Source: Arthrobacter sp. FW306-07-I
GTDB taxonomy: Bacteria > Actinomycetota > Actinomycetes > Actinomycetales > Micrococcaceae
NCBI RefSeq assembly: GCF_021800405.1
Contig: NZ_CP084550.1
Span: 186,001 to 250,000, forward strand
Length of the DNA: 64,000 nt
Direction of reading: 5' to 3'
Shown: in pieces, positions 1 through 9,353 of the stretch
How the letters are laid out: the number at the start of each line of letters is the position of its first letter
Numbering within the stretch: the first letter of the stretch is position 1
The notes under the pieces: generated by a model
Told to the model about the DNA's origin: nothing
Database searches by the model: none
What the model saw: the letters and a program-made list of their open reading frames with translations, nothing else
Position numbers and translations under genes: made by a program

Positions 1-524
1 CAATCTGCGCCCCGCTCGTTGCCCGGGAGCACCCGGAGCTGTCCGTGCTGGGAGAGGACATCGGCGACAACCCCGGTGCCGTGACGCGCTTCATCCTGGT
101 CAGCCGGCCCGGTGCACTGCCGGCGCCTACCGGAGCAGACAAGACGACCCTTGTGGTCCCGCTTCCGGAGGACCGTCCGGGCGCTTTGATGGAGATCCTG
201 GACCAGTTCGCCAGCCGGGGCGTCAACCTCAGCCGGATTGAATCCCGGCCCACCGGGCAGTACCTGGGCCACTACTTCTTCAGCATTGACGCGGACGGCC
301 ATGCCTGCGAAGCGAGGGTGGCGGATGCGCTCGCCGGGCTGCACCGCATCAGCCCGGGAACCCGCTTCCTGGGCTCGTACCCCAGGGCTGACGGGCAGGC
401 CACGCCGGTGGCGGCGCACACCTCCGATGCAGCCTTCTCGGCGGCGCACACCTGGGTCCAATCCATACTTGCCGCGGAATCCGTCGCAGGTGAAAGCGGT
501 TCCGAGGCTTCGCGCACAGCGTAG
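1..524 (+). CDS. pheA: Prephenate dehydratase, C-terminal part (partial at window edge)
   Basis: This is the 3' part of a reading frame already open at the window edge (codons in phase with base 3). The visible protein has the end of the dehydratase domain (GEDIGDNPGAVTRF) followed by an ACT domain with the phrase DRPGALMEIL and the Phe-binding motif IESRPT. Prephenate dehydratase converts prephenate to phenylpyruvate in phenylalanine synthesis, and the ACT domain gives feedback inhibition by phenylalanine. A roughly 50-residue tail follows the ACT domain. The family assignment is secure; the N-terminus lies outside the window. Confidence 0.93.
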   Translation, partial: ICAPLVAREHPELSVLGEDIGDNPGAVTRFILVSRPGALPAPTGADKTTLVVPLPEDRPGALMEILDQFASRGVNLSRIESRPTGQYLGHYFFSIDADGHACEARVADALAGLHRISPGTRFLGSYPRADGQATPVAAHTSDAAFSAAHTWVQSILAAESVAGESGSEASRTA

Positions 525-618
525 GCGAATGCCTCTGGAGGTACTTCCGCGGGCTGTGGACAATGCGTATGCTTGCTTGATCCACATGGGGTATGGCCCC
601 TGATGAAGGGAGCGGGTC

Positions 619-843
619 ATGACCAGCAGCAATGACAACGACGGCCAGGGGATGATCGTCAACCCCAAGCCGACGGCGGACAACCAGGATTGGGACGGGG
701 ACGACGCGGACCGCGCCGACCGCCTGCGCTTCGAGGAGGAGCAGGCCATGATCCGCGAGCAATCCGAAGCCCACGCCGCTGCCAAAGAAGCCCATGCCGC
801 TGCCAAGCAGGCCGCTGACGCGGAGAAAGAGTCCGGGGCCTGA
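619..843 (+). CDS. Small acidic hydrophilic protein, unknown function
   Basis: A 74-residue protein rich in Asp, Glu, Ala and Lys, with no membrane segment. The C-terminal half is an Ala/Glu/Lys helix containing a short repeat (AHAAAKEAHAAAKQAA), probably a single amphipathic helix or coiled coil. An AAGGGAG Shine-Dalgarno sits 6-7 nt before the ATG, and codon use is typical of the neighbours, so I think it is real. About 45 bp upstream is TATGCTTGCTTG, a weak match to the palindrome seen before katE/xfp and the PfpI gene, so a stress role is possible but only inferred. Confidence 0.65.
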   Translation: MTSSNDNDGQGMIVNPKPTADNQDWDGDDADRADRLRFEEEQAMIREQSEAHAAAKEAHAAAKQAADAEKESGA

Positions 844-850
844 GCTGGAT

Positions 851-889
851 CCCGGCGCTGCGTAATGCCGGCATTCCACCCGGCGCTGC
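851..889. repeat. Short direct repeat and palindrome between convergent genes
   Basis: The 11-mer CCCGGCGCTGC occurs at 851-861 and 879-889, flanking the perfect 12-bp palindrome AATGCCGGCATT (864-875). It lies between the ends of the small gene at 619-843 and the kinase gene on the other strand, so it may act as a bidirectional transcription-end structure. There is no clear T-tract. Confidence 0.35.
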
Positions 890-901
890 ATTTACCCCTT
901 A

Positions 902-1981
902 TTAGCGCGCGGTTGCGCCGGTGGCCTGTACCTGCCCTTTCACCCGGATCAGGAGCGACCGGGGCTCCACCTGAACCGTAAGCTGTGTCGCTTCCCCTGA
1001 TGTGTCGCCGTCGAGCTGTGTGGGCATGGGCTCGGGGCACTTGATGACCACCCTGGTTGACCGGTACACGGTCATGACGGGCAGCTTTCCGCTGTGCTTG
1101 AACATGATTTTCACGTACATCAGGAGCCAGCCAAGGGCGCTGCGCGGGCTCATCACCACTACGTCCAGCATGCCGTCGTCGATCATGGCCTGCGGGATGA
1201 AATCGATGCCGCCCGGTACCAGACCACAGTTGGCGAACAGCACGCTGCGGATGTTCCGGATCTGCTCGGGGCTCCCGTCCAGGGCGATGGATACCCTCTT
1301 CCGCCGGCCGGGGAGGTGCCGCACACCGGCCTCCGTGTAGGCCAGCCAGCCCACCGCCTTCTTCAGTCCTGCGTTGGTGTCGGCCAGGACCTCCGCATCC
1401 ATGCCGATGCCTGCGATGACCAGGAACACGTGCTCGGAGTAATGCCCGGTCCGCGAGTTCTCAATGGCCATGCGGGCAGTGTCGATATAGCGCTGGCGGC
1501 CGAAAAGCGCTGTCTGGACGTTGCCGTGGAGGTCGTTCACGTCCAGGTCCACGTTGCGGGCCAACAGGTTGCCGGTGCCCAGCGGAATCAGGCCCATGGC
1601 AACGTTGGTGCGTGCGAGGGCCTCAGCCACCACGCGTACCGTGCCGTCCCCGCCGCCCACCAGGACGACGTCGGGCTTTCCTGCCAGTGCCGCCTGCATC
1701 TGGGAGAATCCCGGGTCCTCCGCCCTCGTTTCGAAGAAGACGGGCTCGTCCCACCCGGCGGCAAGGCAGGCCCTGTGAATCATTTCCCGGGCTTCGCCAG
1801 CCCTGGCCTTGATGGGGTTCAGGACTACTGCCACGCGCTGCTGCGCCAGCCCGGAGTCATAAGCTTCGCCGGCCACGGTACTGCGAACGTGCAGGGCCTT
1901 GAGGCGCCGCACCCCCCACCAGCTGGAGGTGGCGAAGGCAAGCGCCACCGCAATCAGCAGGTAGAGAATCCAGTCGCTCAT
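902..1981 (-). CDS. Diacylglycerol kinase family lipid kinase
   Basis: A 359-aa protein with one N-terminal membrane segment (about residues 4-24), then a DAGK catalytic domain: VVLNPIKARAG near residue 53, the nucleotide-binding GGGDGTVRVV near residue 110, and LGTGNLLARN near residue 137. The family phosphorylates diacylglycerol or related lipids at the membrane. The exact substrate (diacylglycerol, sphingoid base or undecaprenol-type lipid) cannot be read from sequence. It is convergent with the small gene upstream and divergent from serS. A TACTGT hexamer 9 nt before the ATG and no Shine-Dalgarno suggest a very short leader. Confidence 0.88.
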   Translation of the reverse strand: MSDWILYLLIAVALAFATSSWWGVRRLKALHVRSTVAGEAYDSGLAQQRVAVVLNPIKARAGEAREMIHRACLAAGWDEPVFFETRAEDPGFSQMQAALAGKPDVVLVGGGDGTVRVVAEALARTNVAMGLIPLGTGNLLARNVDLDVNDLHGNVQTALFGRQRYIDTARMAIENSRTGHYSEHVFLVIAGIGMDAEVLADTNAGLKKAVGWLAYTEAGVRHLPGRRKRVSIALDGSPEQIRNIRSVLFANCGLVPGGIDFIPQAMIDDGMLDVVVMSPRSALGWLLMYVKIMFKHSGKLPVMTVYRSTRVVIKCPEPMPTQLDGDTSGEATQLTVQVEPRSLLIRVKGQVQATGATAR

Positions 1982-2057
1982 GGTGTTTCAACAGTAGCCC
2001 GGCGCGCGGCGGGAGGGGGCACGGAGCCGGCCGCCCGCCGTCGTGCAGTGAATTGGA

Positions 2058-2063
2058 TACCCT
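2058..2063 (+). promoter_or_regulatory. -10 element for leaderless serS transcription
   Basis: TACCCT is followed by exactly 6 nt and then the GTG start at 2070. There is no Shine-Dalgarno. This TANNNT-N6-RTG layout recurs through the window. Confidence 0.6.
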
Positions 2064-2069
2064 TGTCTG

Positions 2070-3350
2070 GTGATCGACGTAAAAGACCTCAGCGAAAACC
2101 CGGACAAGTACCGTGCCAGCCAGCGTGCCCGTGGCGCGGACGAATCAGTGGTGGACGCGATCATCTCCGCGAATTCCGCCCGCCGCGAGGACCTGCTCCG
2201 CTTCGAGAACCTCCGCGCCGAGCAGAACGTGTTCGGCAAGAAGGTGGCCAAGGCCAAGGGCGAGGAGAGGCAGGCCCTGCTGGCCGAGGTCAAGGAGCTG
2301 GCCAACTCCGTCAAGGCCGCCTCCGCCGAGGCCGATGCCGCCCAGACCAAGCAGGAAGAACTGCTGCGCACCATCCCCAACCTCGTTGAGGACGGCGTTC
2401 CCGAGGGCGGCGAGGACGACTACGTGGTGGTCAAGACCGTCGGCACGCCGCGCGAATTCCCTGACTTTGAACCGCGCGACCACCTGGAGATCGGCGAGCT
2501 GCTTGGCGCGATCGACATGGAACGCGGCGCCAAGGTTTCCGGCGCCCGCTTCTACTTCCTCAAGGGCGTTGGAGCGCGGCTGGAGATGGCGCTGCTGCAG
2601 ATGGCCATGGACCAGGCCATCGAGGCCGGCTTCGTCCCGATGATCACGCCCACCCTGGTGCGTCCGGAAACAATGCAGGGCACGGGCTTCGACGTGAAGC
2701 ACGACGCCGAGATCTACCGTCTCGCCGAAGACGACCTTTACCTGGTGGGCACCTCAGAGGTGGCACTCGCCGGCTACCACGCGGACGAGATCCTCGACTT
2801 CTCCGCCGGTCCCATCCGCTACGCAGGCCAGAGCTCCTGCTACCGCCGCGAGGCCGGGTCGCACGGCAAGGACACCCGGGGCATCATCCGCGTGCACCAG
2901 TTCAACAAGGTGGAGATGTTCATCTACACCACCGTTGAAGAGGCTGCCGCCGAACACCAGAGGCTCCTTGCCTGGGAAGAGGAGATGCTGGCCAAGTGCG
3001 AACTGCCCTACCGGGTGATCGACACCGCGGCCGGCGACCTGGGCATGTCCGCTGCCCGCAAGTACGACTGCGAAGCCTGGGTCCCTACCCAGGGCGCGTA
3101 CCGCGAGCTGACCTCCACCTCCAACTGCACCACGTTCCAGGCACGCCGGCTGAACATCCGTGAACGCATCGTCAATGCGGAGGGCGTTGCAAAGGGCACC
3201 CGCGCCGTGGCCACCCTGAACGGCACCCTGGCCACCACCCGCTGGATCGTGGCCCTGCTGGAGCACCACCAGAACGCGGACGGCTCGGTCAACGTGCCTA
3301 AGGCACTCCAGAAGTACCTGGGCGGCCTCGAGGTGCTGCCGGTCCTGTAG
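2070..3350 (+). CDS. serS: Seryl-tRNA synthetase
   Basis: A 426-aa class II aminoacyl-tRNA synthetase that charges tRNA-Ser with serine. The N-terminal 110 residues form the long antiparallel coiled coil that grips the tRNA long arm. Class II motif 2 is visible as [15 protein letters not shown] (near residue 258), and motif 3 as the [15 protein letters not shown] stretch (near residue 382). Length is normal for bacterial SerRS. The GTG start at 2070 is chosen because it begins the conserved MIDVKDL sequence and sits 6 nt after a TACCCT -10 box, consistent with a leaderless message. Confidence 0.97.
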   Translation: MIDVKDLSENPDKYRASQRARGADESVVDAIISANSARREDLLRFENLRAEQNVFGKKVAKAKGEERQALLAEVKELANSVKAASAEADAAQTKQEELLRTIPNLVEDGVPEGGEDDYVVVKTVGTPREFPDFEPRDHLEIGELLGAIDMERGAKVSGARFYFLKGVGARLEMALLQMAMDQAIEAGFVPMITPTLVRPETMQGTGFDVKHDAEIYRLAEDDLYLVGTSEVALAGYHADEILDFSAGPIRYAGQSSCYRREAGSHGKDTRGIIRVHQFNKVEMFIYTTVEEAAAEHQRLLAWEEEMLAKCELPYRVIDTAAGDLGMSAARKYDCEAWVPTQGAYRELTSTSNCTTFQARRLNIRERIVNAEGVAKGTRAVATLNGTLATTRWIVALLEHHQNADGSVNVPKALQKYLGGLEVLPVL

Positions 3351-3400
3351 GGCGGTCTCTTCTTCGCGGTGCACCCGCAACTGGACGGTGCACCCTTGAG

Positions 3401-3438
3401 CGGACAGTGCACCGCCGAGTTCGGGGGTGCACTGTCCG
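3401..3438. repeat. Perfect 13-bp inverted repeat (hairpin), copy A of a repeat flanking the next gene
   Basis: CGGACAGTGCACC (3401-3413) and GGTGCACTGTCCG (3426-3438) are perfect reverse complements around a 12-nt loop. It lies between the end of serS and the end of the convergent AbiEi-like gene, so it could terminate both. A diverged copy lies at about 4531-4572 on the other side of that gene (34 of 42 aligned bases identical). Confidence 0.75.
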
Positions 3439-4434
3439 TTAGCGGGTGCCCGGTTGCCTGCTCCGGCTGCTTGGCAGCCCTGCCTGCCGGAGGCATGCTG
3501 CAAAGCGGACAGGGTTCGACGCCGTTGCCCAGTCCCACCTGACAACCCGGAAACCTGCCGCCCGAAGCCTGTCCTCGCGTTTCTTTTCCGCCAGCACGGC
3601 CTGGCGGGCTGTTCGAGTGCCCAGATATTCATCATTGAGGTATTTGGCGTCGCCGTCGAACTCGCCAATGAGCCGGTACTTGGGCCAGAAGAAGTCGGTC
3701 CGGGCGAGCAGTGAACCTTCCTGCAGGAACTTTGCCTGGAGCATGGGGGCCGGAAAGCCGAGCAGATGCATCTGGGCGCGGCTGAGCGATTCACCAGCCG
3801 ACTCTGACAGCGGCGATGCGAAGTCGAGCACCTGTGCCACCCAGTTCCGACGGGCCGCTGATTCGAGCGTGAAGGCCGTTCTCAACAGTTCGTCCTTGCC
3901 AAGTGGGGGCCCGGATACTCGCCGACTGCTGATCGCATGATCCGCCAACACCACTCCTGCCGCGAAGTCCTCCGTCGCAATGACGCCAGTGACTGTTTCC
4001 GCAAGAGGGGTTACCAGCAGCCCTCCTCGTTGGACTGCTGCTGCGTTCGCGAAATGCCGGTGGATGCCGTAGGCGGTGATGTGTTCGATTCCTGTTTGTC
4101 CGGACCTGTCACGTGCCGCGGACGTTGTTGGTTTCCTGCGGCCCGTGTGGCCTCTGGTTGCCCCGGAGAGGTGGATGTATGCAGGCACGGCGAGAAGTTC
4201 CAGGTCCCATATGACAGCGGCCGTGTGCAGGCAGAATGTCGATTGCGGGAGCTCCAGATCTACCGCGCGGACGGTCTGGACGTATCTTTCCCATGGCGGC
4301 AATGACACCCATGCACGTTTCTCGGCATAAACACCTTTGCGGACACGGACAAGTTCACCCTGCGCGTAGCGTCTACTGAGTGAACGGGCGTCCCCCGTGG
4401 TGCGGCGGAGGTCCTGCGCGGAGATCAGGTGCAT
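3439..4434 (-). CDS. AbiEi-like antitoxin-domain protein with C-terminal DUF559-type nuclease-like domain
   Basis: A protein of about 331 aa. The N-terminal third resembles the winged-helix AbiEi antitoxin domain (start of transcribed region to about residue 90: RRYAQGELVRVRKGVYA). The C-terminal 110 residues resemble the DUF559/Vsr-like PD-(D/E)XK fold: a conserved IGEFDGDAKY strand and the closing phrase AAGFRVVRWDW. Such fusions are common orphan proteins in Actinobacteria; function is unproven. No partner AbiEii toxin is adjacent. I chose the ATG at 4434; a TTG at 4455 would add 7 residues. GC content looks lower than the neighbours, and related repeats lie on both sides. Confidence 0.7.
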   Translation of the reverse strand: MHLISAQDLRRTTGDARSLSRRYAQGELVRVRKGVYAEKRAWVSLPPWERYVQTVRAVDLELPQSTFCLHTAAVIWDLELLAVPAYIHLSGATRGHTGRRKPTTSAARDRSGQTGIEHITAYGIHRHFANAAAVQRGGLLVTPLAETVTGVIATEDFAAGVVLADHAISSRRVSGPPLGKDELLRTAFTLESAARRNWVAQVLDFASPLSESAGESLSRAQMHLLGFPAPMLQAKFLQEGSLLARTDFFWPKYRLIGEFDGDAKYLNDEYLGTRTARQAVLAEKKREDRLRAAGFRVVRWDWATASNPVRFAACLRQAGLPSSRSRQPGTR

Positions 4435-4528
4435 GCCCTTATCGTCACCGGCCAATGAGTGGCCGTTGAAGGGGCCGGTTGGTGCATGTGGACAACTAGG
4501 CAGCTCATATTCGCACCGGCTGATGGAC

Positions 4529-4574
4529 GTTGCACCGGCGCGTTCGGGGGTGTGGTGTCCGCGGGCGGGTGCGT
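4529..4574. repeat. Diverged hairpin repeat, copy B
   Basis: Aligned to copy A at 3408-3449, 34 of 42 bases match, including GTTCGGGGGTG, TGTCCG and GCGGGTGC blocks. The inverted-repeat arms are degenerate here (GGAC...GCACC against GGTGTGGTGTCC). Together the two copies bracket the AbiEi-like gene in direct orientation. Nearby, at 4604-4631, there is also a short tandem repeat of CCGCACGCAG. Confidence 0.55.
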
Positions 4575-4720
4575 ACCGCAGATGACGGCGCTTCCGCGAG
4601 TGGCCGCACGCAGCCGCACGCAGCCGCGCGCATGTGGAAACCCGCCGAGTTAACCAACAGTTCAGTGAACCTGTGGTCCCCGTCCTAGCGCGTGTCAGTT
4701 ACGTCTGGTTCACTATGTGG

Positions 4721-5608
4721 ATGACAACGCTGACTGAAACCTCAGTCGCCGGCAACGATGACCGGCGAGAGAACAACGAGAACAACGCCCTGAACAACAT
4801 CGAGTTCACCGCTATCGACCAGAAGTTCATGGTCGCGCTGGACGTGGACGGCACACTGGTGAACCATGACGGCCACATGTCCCCGGGTGTCCGGGAGGCC
4901 GCCCAGGCAGTGGTGGCCGCCGGGCACGAGGTGATGATCGCCACGGGCCGCTCCTTGAATGCCACGCTTCCCATTATCGAAAAGATCGGGATCGAGCGCG
5001 GATATGCGGTTTGCTGCAATGGCGGCGTGACCCTCCGGCTCCACCCCGAACTGGAGAATGGCTACGAGGTGATCCACAAGGCCACCTTTGATCCGGCCCC
5101 GGCCCTGCGCGCCCTGCGTGAACGCCTCCCGTCCGCCAAGTATGCGCTGGAGGACGCCGACGGCAACTTCCTGTCCACCGAGCGGTTCCAGGACGCCAGC
5201 TTCGGCGTCGAGGCGGTGGGCGTGGACTTCCACACCATGCTGGAGTCCACTGCCGTCCGCGTAGTGGTGTTCAGCACCGAGAACACGCCCGAGGAGTTCA
5301 CCGAGGCCATCAACCACGTGGGCCTTGCGGGAGTTACCTACTCCGTGGGCTGGACCGCGTGGCTGGACATCGCGGCCGCAGGCGTGACCAAGGCCAGCGC
5401 CCTGGAAAACCTCCGGGTCCGGCTCGGCTTCGAAGAGCACCTCACCGTTGCCGTGGGTGATGGCCGGAACGACATCGAGATGCTCACATGGGCCGGCCGC
5501 GGGGTGGCCATGGGTCAGGCCCCGGCGGAGGTGGTGGCCGCAGCGGATGAGGTCACCCACTCAGTGCACGACGACGGCGCCGCCCACGTGCTGCGAAGCC
5601 TCCTCTGA
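4721..5608 (+). CDS. Cof-type HAD-IIB family phosphatase
   Basis: A protein of about 295 aa. HAD motif I is DVDGTLVNHDG, motif II is in MIATGRS, and the C-terminal motif III/IV is AVGDGRNDIEML followed by an AxxxGVAMGQAP-like segment (GRGVAMGQAPAEV). This is the Cof/YbiV class of cytosolic sugar-phosphate or nucleotide-type phosphatases; the substrate is unknown. About 30 non-conserved residues precede motif I, so the start is uncertain: ATG at 4715 and 4721 and an earlier ATG at 4634 are all in frame and none has a good Shine-Dalgarno. Confidence 0.87.
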   Translation: MTTLTETSVAGNDDRRENNENNALNNIEFTAIDQKFMVALDVDGTLVNHDGHMSPGVREAAQAVVAAGHEVMIATGRSLNATLPIIEKIGIERGYAVCCNGGVTLRLHPELENGYEVIHKATFDPAPALRALRERLPSAKYALEDADGNFLSTERFQDASFGVEAVGVDFHTMLESTAVRVVVFSTENTPEEFTEAINHVGLAGVTYSVGWTAWLDIAAAGVTKASALENLRVRLGFEEHLTVAVGDGRNDIEMLTWAGRGVAMGQAPAEVVAAADEVTHSVHDDGAAHVLRSLL

Positions 5609-5675
5609 GTCGCCCGGCGACGAGGCCCGCTGCCGCGATTCCGGTCCCGGCCCCGGGCCAAGGCAGAATAGGGGC

Positions 5676-6260
5676 ATGACCCTTACGACGTTCGCCCTCG
5701 TCCGCCATGGCCAGACCGACTGGAATGCCGAGCGCCGGCTGCAGGGGGCAACCGACATCCCCCTCAACGACGTTGGACGTGGCCAGGCGCGTGAGGCCGT
5801 CGCCGTCCTTGCCCCGTACGAGTGGGACGCCATCGTTTCCTCGCCGTTGAGCCGCGCCGCCGAAACAGCGGACCTCATTGCCGAAGGGCTCGGGCTGACA
5901 GTATCCCGGCGCGTCCCGGAACTCACGGAGCGCAGCTTCGGCCCGGCCGAAGGAATGCAGGCCGGACCGGAGCTGGACGCCCTGCGGGTACCCGGCGGAT
6001 TCAAGGGCGCCGAAAGCGAAGACGAGGCCGCAGACCGCGGAATCGCCGCACTTGAAGCCCTGGCGGAGGAGTTTCGCGGGCAACGGCTCCTGGTGGTCAC
6101 CCACGGAACCCTGCTGCGTGTCACGCTCAGCCGCGCCATCGGCCAGACCCTGGCCAGCGTGGACAACGCCGTACTGAACCTGGCGCACCACCACGCGATC
6201 GACGGGTGGAAGCTGGAGTACTTCAACGGCGAGCCCGTGATGGCGGCAACCGGCAGCTAA
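5676..6260 (+). CDS. Histidine phosphatase family protein (phosphoglycerate-mutase-like)
   Basis: A 194-aa protein with the catalytic phosphohistidine motif LVRHGQTDWN at residues 8-17, SSPLSRAAETA near residue 53, and the second catalytic His in LVVTHGTLLR near residue 143. The family removes phosphate from small molecules or proteins. It starts 67 bp after the HAD phosphatase in the same direction, so the two may be co-transcribed. The ATG at 5676 begins the conserved sequence and follows CAGAAT by 6 nt with no Shine-Dalgarno, compatible with its own leaderless start. Confidence 0.88.
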   Translation: MTLTTFALVRHGQTDWNAERRLQGATDIPLNDVGRGQAREAVAVLAPYEWDAIVSSPLSRAAETADLIAEGLGLTVSRRVPELTERSFGPAEGMQAGPELDALRVPGGFKGAESEDEAADRGIAALEALAEEFRGQRLLVVTHGTLLRVTLSRAIGQTLASVDNAVLNLAHHHAIDGWKLEYFNGEPVMAATGS

Positions 6261-6314
6261 GGGTCCAAGGGCCCCAAAAACAGATTGCGACGGCTGCCCC
6301 CGGCGGGGGGGCGG

Positions 6315-6914
6315 TCAGCCCACCGCCAGGACCAGCGCCAGCAACCGGGCAGCCGCGGGCCGGGCGGCATGTTCCTCATTCCACTGGGCCCGCGCGACGG
6401 CCTTGCTGACGGCCTGCGTGGTGATGCCCAGTTCCTGCGCCACCGCTTTCTGCTGGCCGCGGACTCCAGGTGTCAGCAGGTCCAGTACCCGCCATTCTGC
6501 CCCGGAGCGGTCCCGCACGATGTGGCCCAGCAGCCGGAGGATAGCCTCGGCATCGTGGGCAACATCGGCCAACGGTCCCTCCACCGCAACCGGTACCCGC
6601 TCCTTGCTGTTGCGGAGCCGGTCCACCGCCCGGCGGGCGTAGACCAGGCCGTGGCCGGATGCGTCCTTGATCTGGTTGGGCAGCGGTTCATCCACCGGCC
6701 CGGCCCCGATACCCACGTACCAATGCCCGCTGCGGAGCGCGATCAGGGCGGCATCCACCGCCTGGTGCGGGCAGTCGACAATCCCCTGGACCTCGTCCTC
6801 GACGGACCTGTCAAAATCCAGGCGCGCGGGGATGTGCCGCAGTGCCTTGAGCAGCTGCGGAACCTGGTCGCCGTCGCGCCGGCTGTCCGTCTGGTTGATG
6901 GTGAGGGTGAACAT
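6315..6914 (-). CDS. SatD-like protein with C-terminal helix-turn-helix
   Basis: A 199-aa protein. It begins MFTLTINQTDSRRDGDQVPQ, contains a central motif HWYVGIGAGPVDEPLP and ends with a helix-turn-helix (QKAVAQELGITTQAVSKAVARA, about residues 155-176). The layout resembles actinobacterial SatD-family proteins, often called transcriptional regulators; the target is unknown. It is convergent with the histidine phosphatase gene. TAGTGT lies 9 nt before the ATG and no Shine-Dalgarno is seen. Confidence 0.6.
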   Translation of the reverse strand: MFTLTINQTDSRRDGDQVPQLLKALRHIPARLDFDRSVEDEVQGIVDCPHQAVDAALIALRSGHWYVGIGAGPVDEPLPNQIKDASGHGLVYARRAVDRLRNSKERVPVAVEGPLADVAHDAEAILRLLGHIVRDRSGAEWRVLDLLTPGVRGQQKAVAQELGITTQAVSKAVARAQWNEEHAARPAAARLLALVLAVG

Positions 6915-7001
6915 TCTGGGTCCACACTACCCGGAAGTAGGAACTGCGAAACGGCCTGTTTCGCGCGCAGGCGCCTCGCCGGGCACTGGCGGAAATGACG
7001 A

Positions 7002-7031
7002 GGGGCCCGCATCACGTTCGATGCGGGCCCC
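7002..7031 (-). terminator. Terminator hairpin downstream of katE
   Basis: A perfect 12-bp stem, GGGGCCCGCATC (7002-7013) with GATGCGGGCCCC (7020-7031), around a 6-nt loop, 35 bp past the katE stop. On the minus strand it is followed by a moderately T-rich run. Confidence 0.8.
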
Positions 7032-7066
7032 AGCCAAAACCAGCGGAGCGGAAGGCCGGTGCAGGC

Positions 7067-9304
7067 CTACTGCGCCGCGGAAGCGGACGCGCCTACCCCG
7101 GTCGCCGGGAACCTGTCCCACGCGCGGTGCGCGGCAAGGAGTCCGGAGACCTCGGCGGTGACTTCGGCCGCGCTGTCCCCGGCAGCGATGCCAACCGTTT
7201 CCTGCCGGATGCCGATCGCCTCGAGGACGGCAGAGCCGGAGCCCCACACGCCAATGGCCTTGGCGTGGCGGTACGCCTCGGACAGCATGAGCGCGACGCG
7301 CGGATCCGGGGTGTCAACAGGCTCCCCGGCCTTGGCGTCGCGCCCGGCGGTGGCGTCAGGCGCGGACTGTTTGCCTCCGGCGACGATCAGCGCGTCGAAC
7401 TCGGTGGACCGCGCCGTAAGGAAGGTCCGCTGCACCGTCACCGAAAGCCCGTCGGAGGAAAGCACGCCCCCTGTTGGTGCGATGACCAGCGGGACCATGC
7501 CTTCGCCGTCGAGCGCCTTGCGGGCCGCCTCCACCTGGGCCAGGTCGCTGGAGGAATCGGCAAGGATGCCCACCACGCGGCCGGCAACCGGCCACGTTTC
7601 GCCCACCTGGGACACAGCCGGGCTTGGTTCCCGGTCCGGGACCTGCTCCGTCGCATCGGGGGCCGGCATTCCCAGGCCCGCGGCGACGGCGGCGCAAAGC
7701 CCGGCATCGATGTTGGCCAAGGCCTGCAGCTGGCGTTCGCGGACGGCGGTCTCGAAGCACTTGCCGAGCTCGAACGTGTACGCCTGGATCACGTGGTCCT
7801 GCTCCACCGCGCTCAGGCTCCGGAAGAACAGCCGGGCCTGGCTGTAGTGGTCATCGAAGGAGGCCGGGTTGCGCCTTTCCTTGATGGACTCCGCAACCGC
7901 CTCGGGCACGTCCACGAACGCGCCCATGTCCTGGCCGGCCAGGAACGGGCACCCGCCGTCCAGGGAGTTGGGCCGGTACGGTGCAACACCGGCATGGACT
8001 GCCGTCTGGTGCATGCCATCGCGCAGCATGTCGTTGACCGGAGCATGCGGCCGGTTGATCGGGATCTGCGCGAAGTTGGGCCCGCCCAGCCGCGAGATTT
8101 GCGTGTCCAGGTAGGAAAACAGGCGCACCTGCAGCAGGGGATCGTTGGTGACGTCGATGCCCGGCACCAAGTGGCCGGGGTGGAAGGCCACCTGCTCCGT
8201 CTCGGCGAAGAAATTGGTGGGGTTCGCGTTGAGGGTCATGAGTCCGATGGGCTGCACCGGCGCGAGTTCCTCGGGGACAAACTTGGTGGGGTCCAGGAGA
8301 TCGATGCCCTGGAACATCTGGTCTTCGGTATCCGGGAAGGTCTGGATGCCCAGTTCCCACTCCGGGAAGGCCCCCGCCTCGATGGCGTCAGCAAGGTCGC
8401 GCCGGTGGAAGTCCGGGTCCATGCCGTTGATGATCTGGGCTTCCTCCCAGACCAGGGAGTGCACGCCCTGCTTGGGCTTCCAGTGGAACTTCACCAGCGT
8501 GGTGTCCCCGGCGGCATTGCTGAGCCGGAAGGTGTGGACGCCAAAGCCTTCCATGGTCCGGTAGGACCGGGGGATGCCGCGGTCGGACATGTTCCACAGG
8601 GTGTGGGCCTGTGCCTCGGTGTGGAGCGACACAAAGTCCCAGAAGGTGTCGTGGGCGCTCTGGGCCTGCGGAATCTCGCGGTCCGGGTGGGGCTTGGCCG
8701 CGTGCACCACATCCGGGAACTTGATGCCGTCCTGGATGAAGAACACAGGGATGTTGTTTCCCACCAGGTCGTAGGTGCCCTCATCCGTGTAGAACTTCGT
8801 GGAGAACCCGCGGGTGTCCCTGACTGCGTCCGCAGAGCCCCGCGAGCCAAGCACGGTGGAAAACCGGACAAACACCGGCGTCTCGACGTCCGGGGCGAGG
8901 AAGCCGGCGCGGGTGACCTTCGAAGCCGTCCCGTACGAACGGAACACGCCGTGCGCCCCGGCGCCCCGTGCATGGACAACACGCTCCGGGATCCGCTCAT
9001 GGTCGAAATGGGTGATCTTTTCACGCAGATGATGGTCCTGCAGCAGAATGGGGCCGCGCGCACCGGCCTTGAGGGAATGATCCGTGTCCGGCAGCCGCAG
9101 CCCTTGGGCTGTGGTCAGGTATTGGCCCGACTGGGCGCGTGCGGTGGCTGGGGCACCGGTCGGGCTGCCGGTTGGGGACACGGCTTCGGGACCCCGTTGG
9201 TCCGGTTTCGGCGGCAACGGCTCCCGCGGGGTGGTGGGCTCTTCAAGCGCCGGAGGTTCACTGGACGGAACTCCGGGAATTACAACGTCGTCTTCGGCTG
9301 GCAT
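7067..9304 (-). CDS. katE: Large-subunit catalase (HPII type)
   Basis: A 745-aa clade 2 catalase that breaks down hydrogen peroxide in the cytoplasm. The heme pocket is intact: distal His in [14 protein letters not shown], the Asn in the [16 protein letters not shown] segment, and the proximal heme-ligand Tyr in [15 protein letters not shown]. After about residue 590 comes the C-terminal GATase1/DJ-1-like domain ([14 protein letters not shown]) typical of HPII. Start chosen at 9304, with GGGGAG 8 nt upstream; an in-frame ATG six codons earlier lacks a site. It is divergent from xfp, and a palindrome between the two may control both. Confidence 0.95.
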   Translation of the reverse strand: MPAEDDVVIPGVPSSEPPALEEPTTPREPLPPKPDQRGPEAVSPTGSPTGAPATARAQSGQYLTTAQGLRLPDTDHSLKAGARGPILLQDHHLREKITHFDHERIPERVVHARGAGAHGVFRSYGTASKVTRAGFLAPDVETPVFVRFSTVLGSRGSADAVRDTRGFSTKFYTDEGTYDLVGNNIPVFFIQDGIKFPDVVHAAKPHPDREIPQAQSAHDTFWDFVSLHTEAQAHTLWNMSDRGIPRSYRTMEGFGVHTFRLSNAAGDTTLVKFHWKPKQGVHSLVWEEAQIINGMDPDFHRRDLADAIEAGAFPEWELGIQTFPDTEDQMFQGIDLLDPTKFVPEELAPVQPIGLMTLNANPTNFFAETEQVAFHPGHLVPGIDVTNDPLLQVRLFSYLDTQISRLGGPNFAQIPINRPHAPVNDMLRDGMHQTAVHAGVAPYRPNSLDGGCPFLAGQDMGAFVDVPEAVAESIKERRNPASFDDHYSQARLFFRSLSAVEQDHVIQAYTFELGKCFETAVRERQLQALANIDAGLCAAVAAGLGMPAPDATEQVPDREPSPAVSQVGETWPVAGRVVGILADSSSDLAQVEAARKALDGEGMVPLVIAPTGGVLSSDGLSVTVQRTFLTARSTEFDALIVAGGKQSAPDATAGRDAKAGEPVDTPDPRVALMLSEAYRHAKAIGVWGSGSAVLEAIGIRQETVGIAAGDSAAEVTAEVSGLLAAHRAWDRFPATGVGASASAAQ

Positions 9305-9353
9305 GTTTCGATCTCCCCGCATTCGATGGTCCCAGCCCCGCCGCAGCGGAAGC

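Noticed and set aside
4604..4631. Tandem CCGCACGCAG units as a possible repeat array
   Set aside because: Only two full units; too short to mean more than simple-sequence drift.
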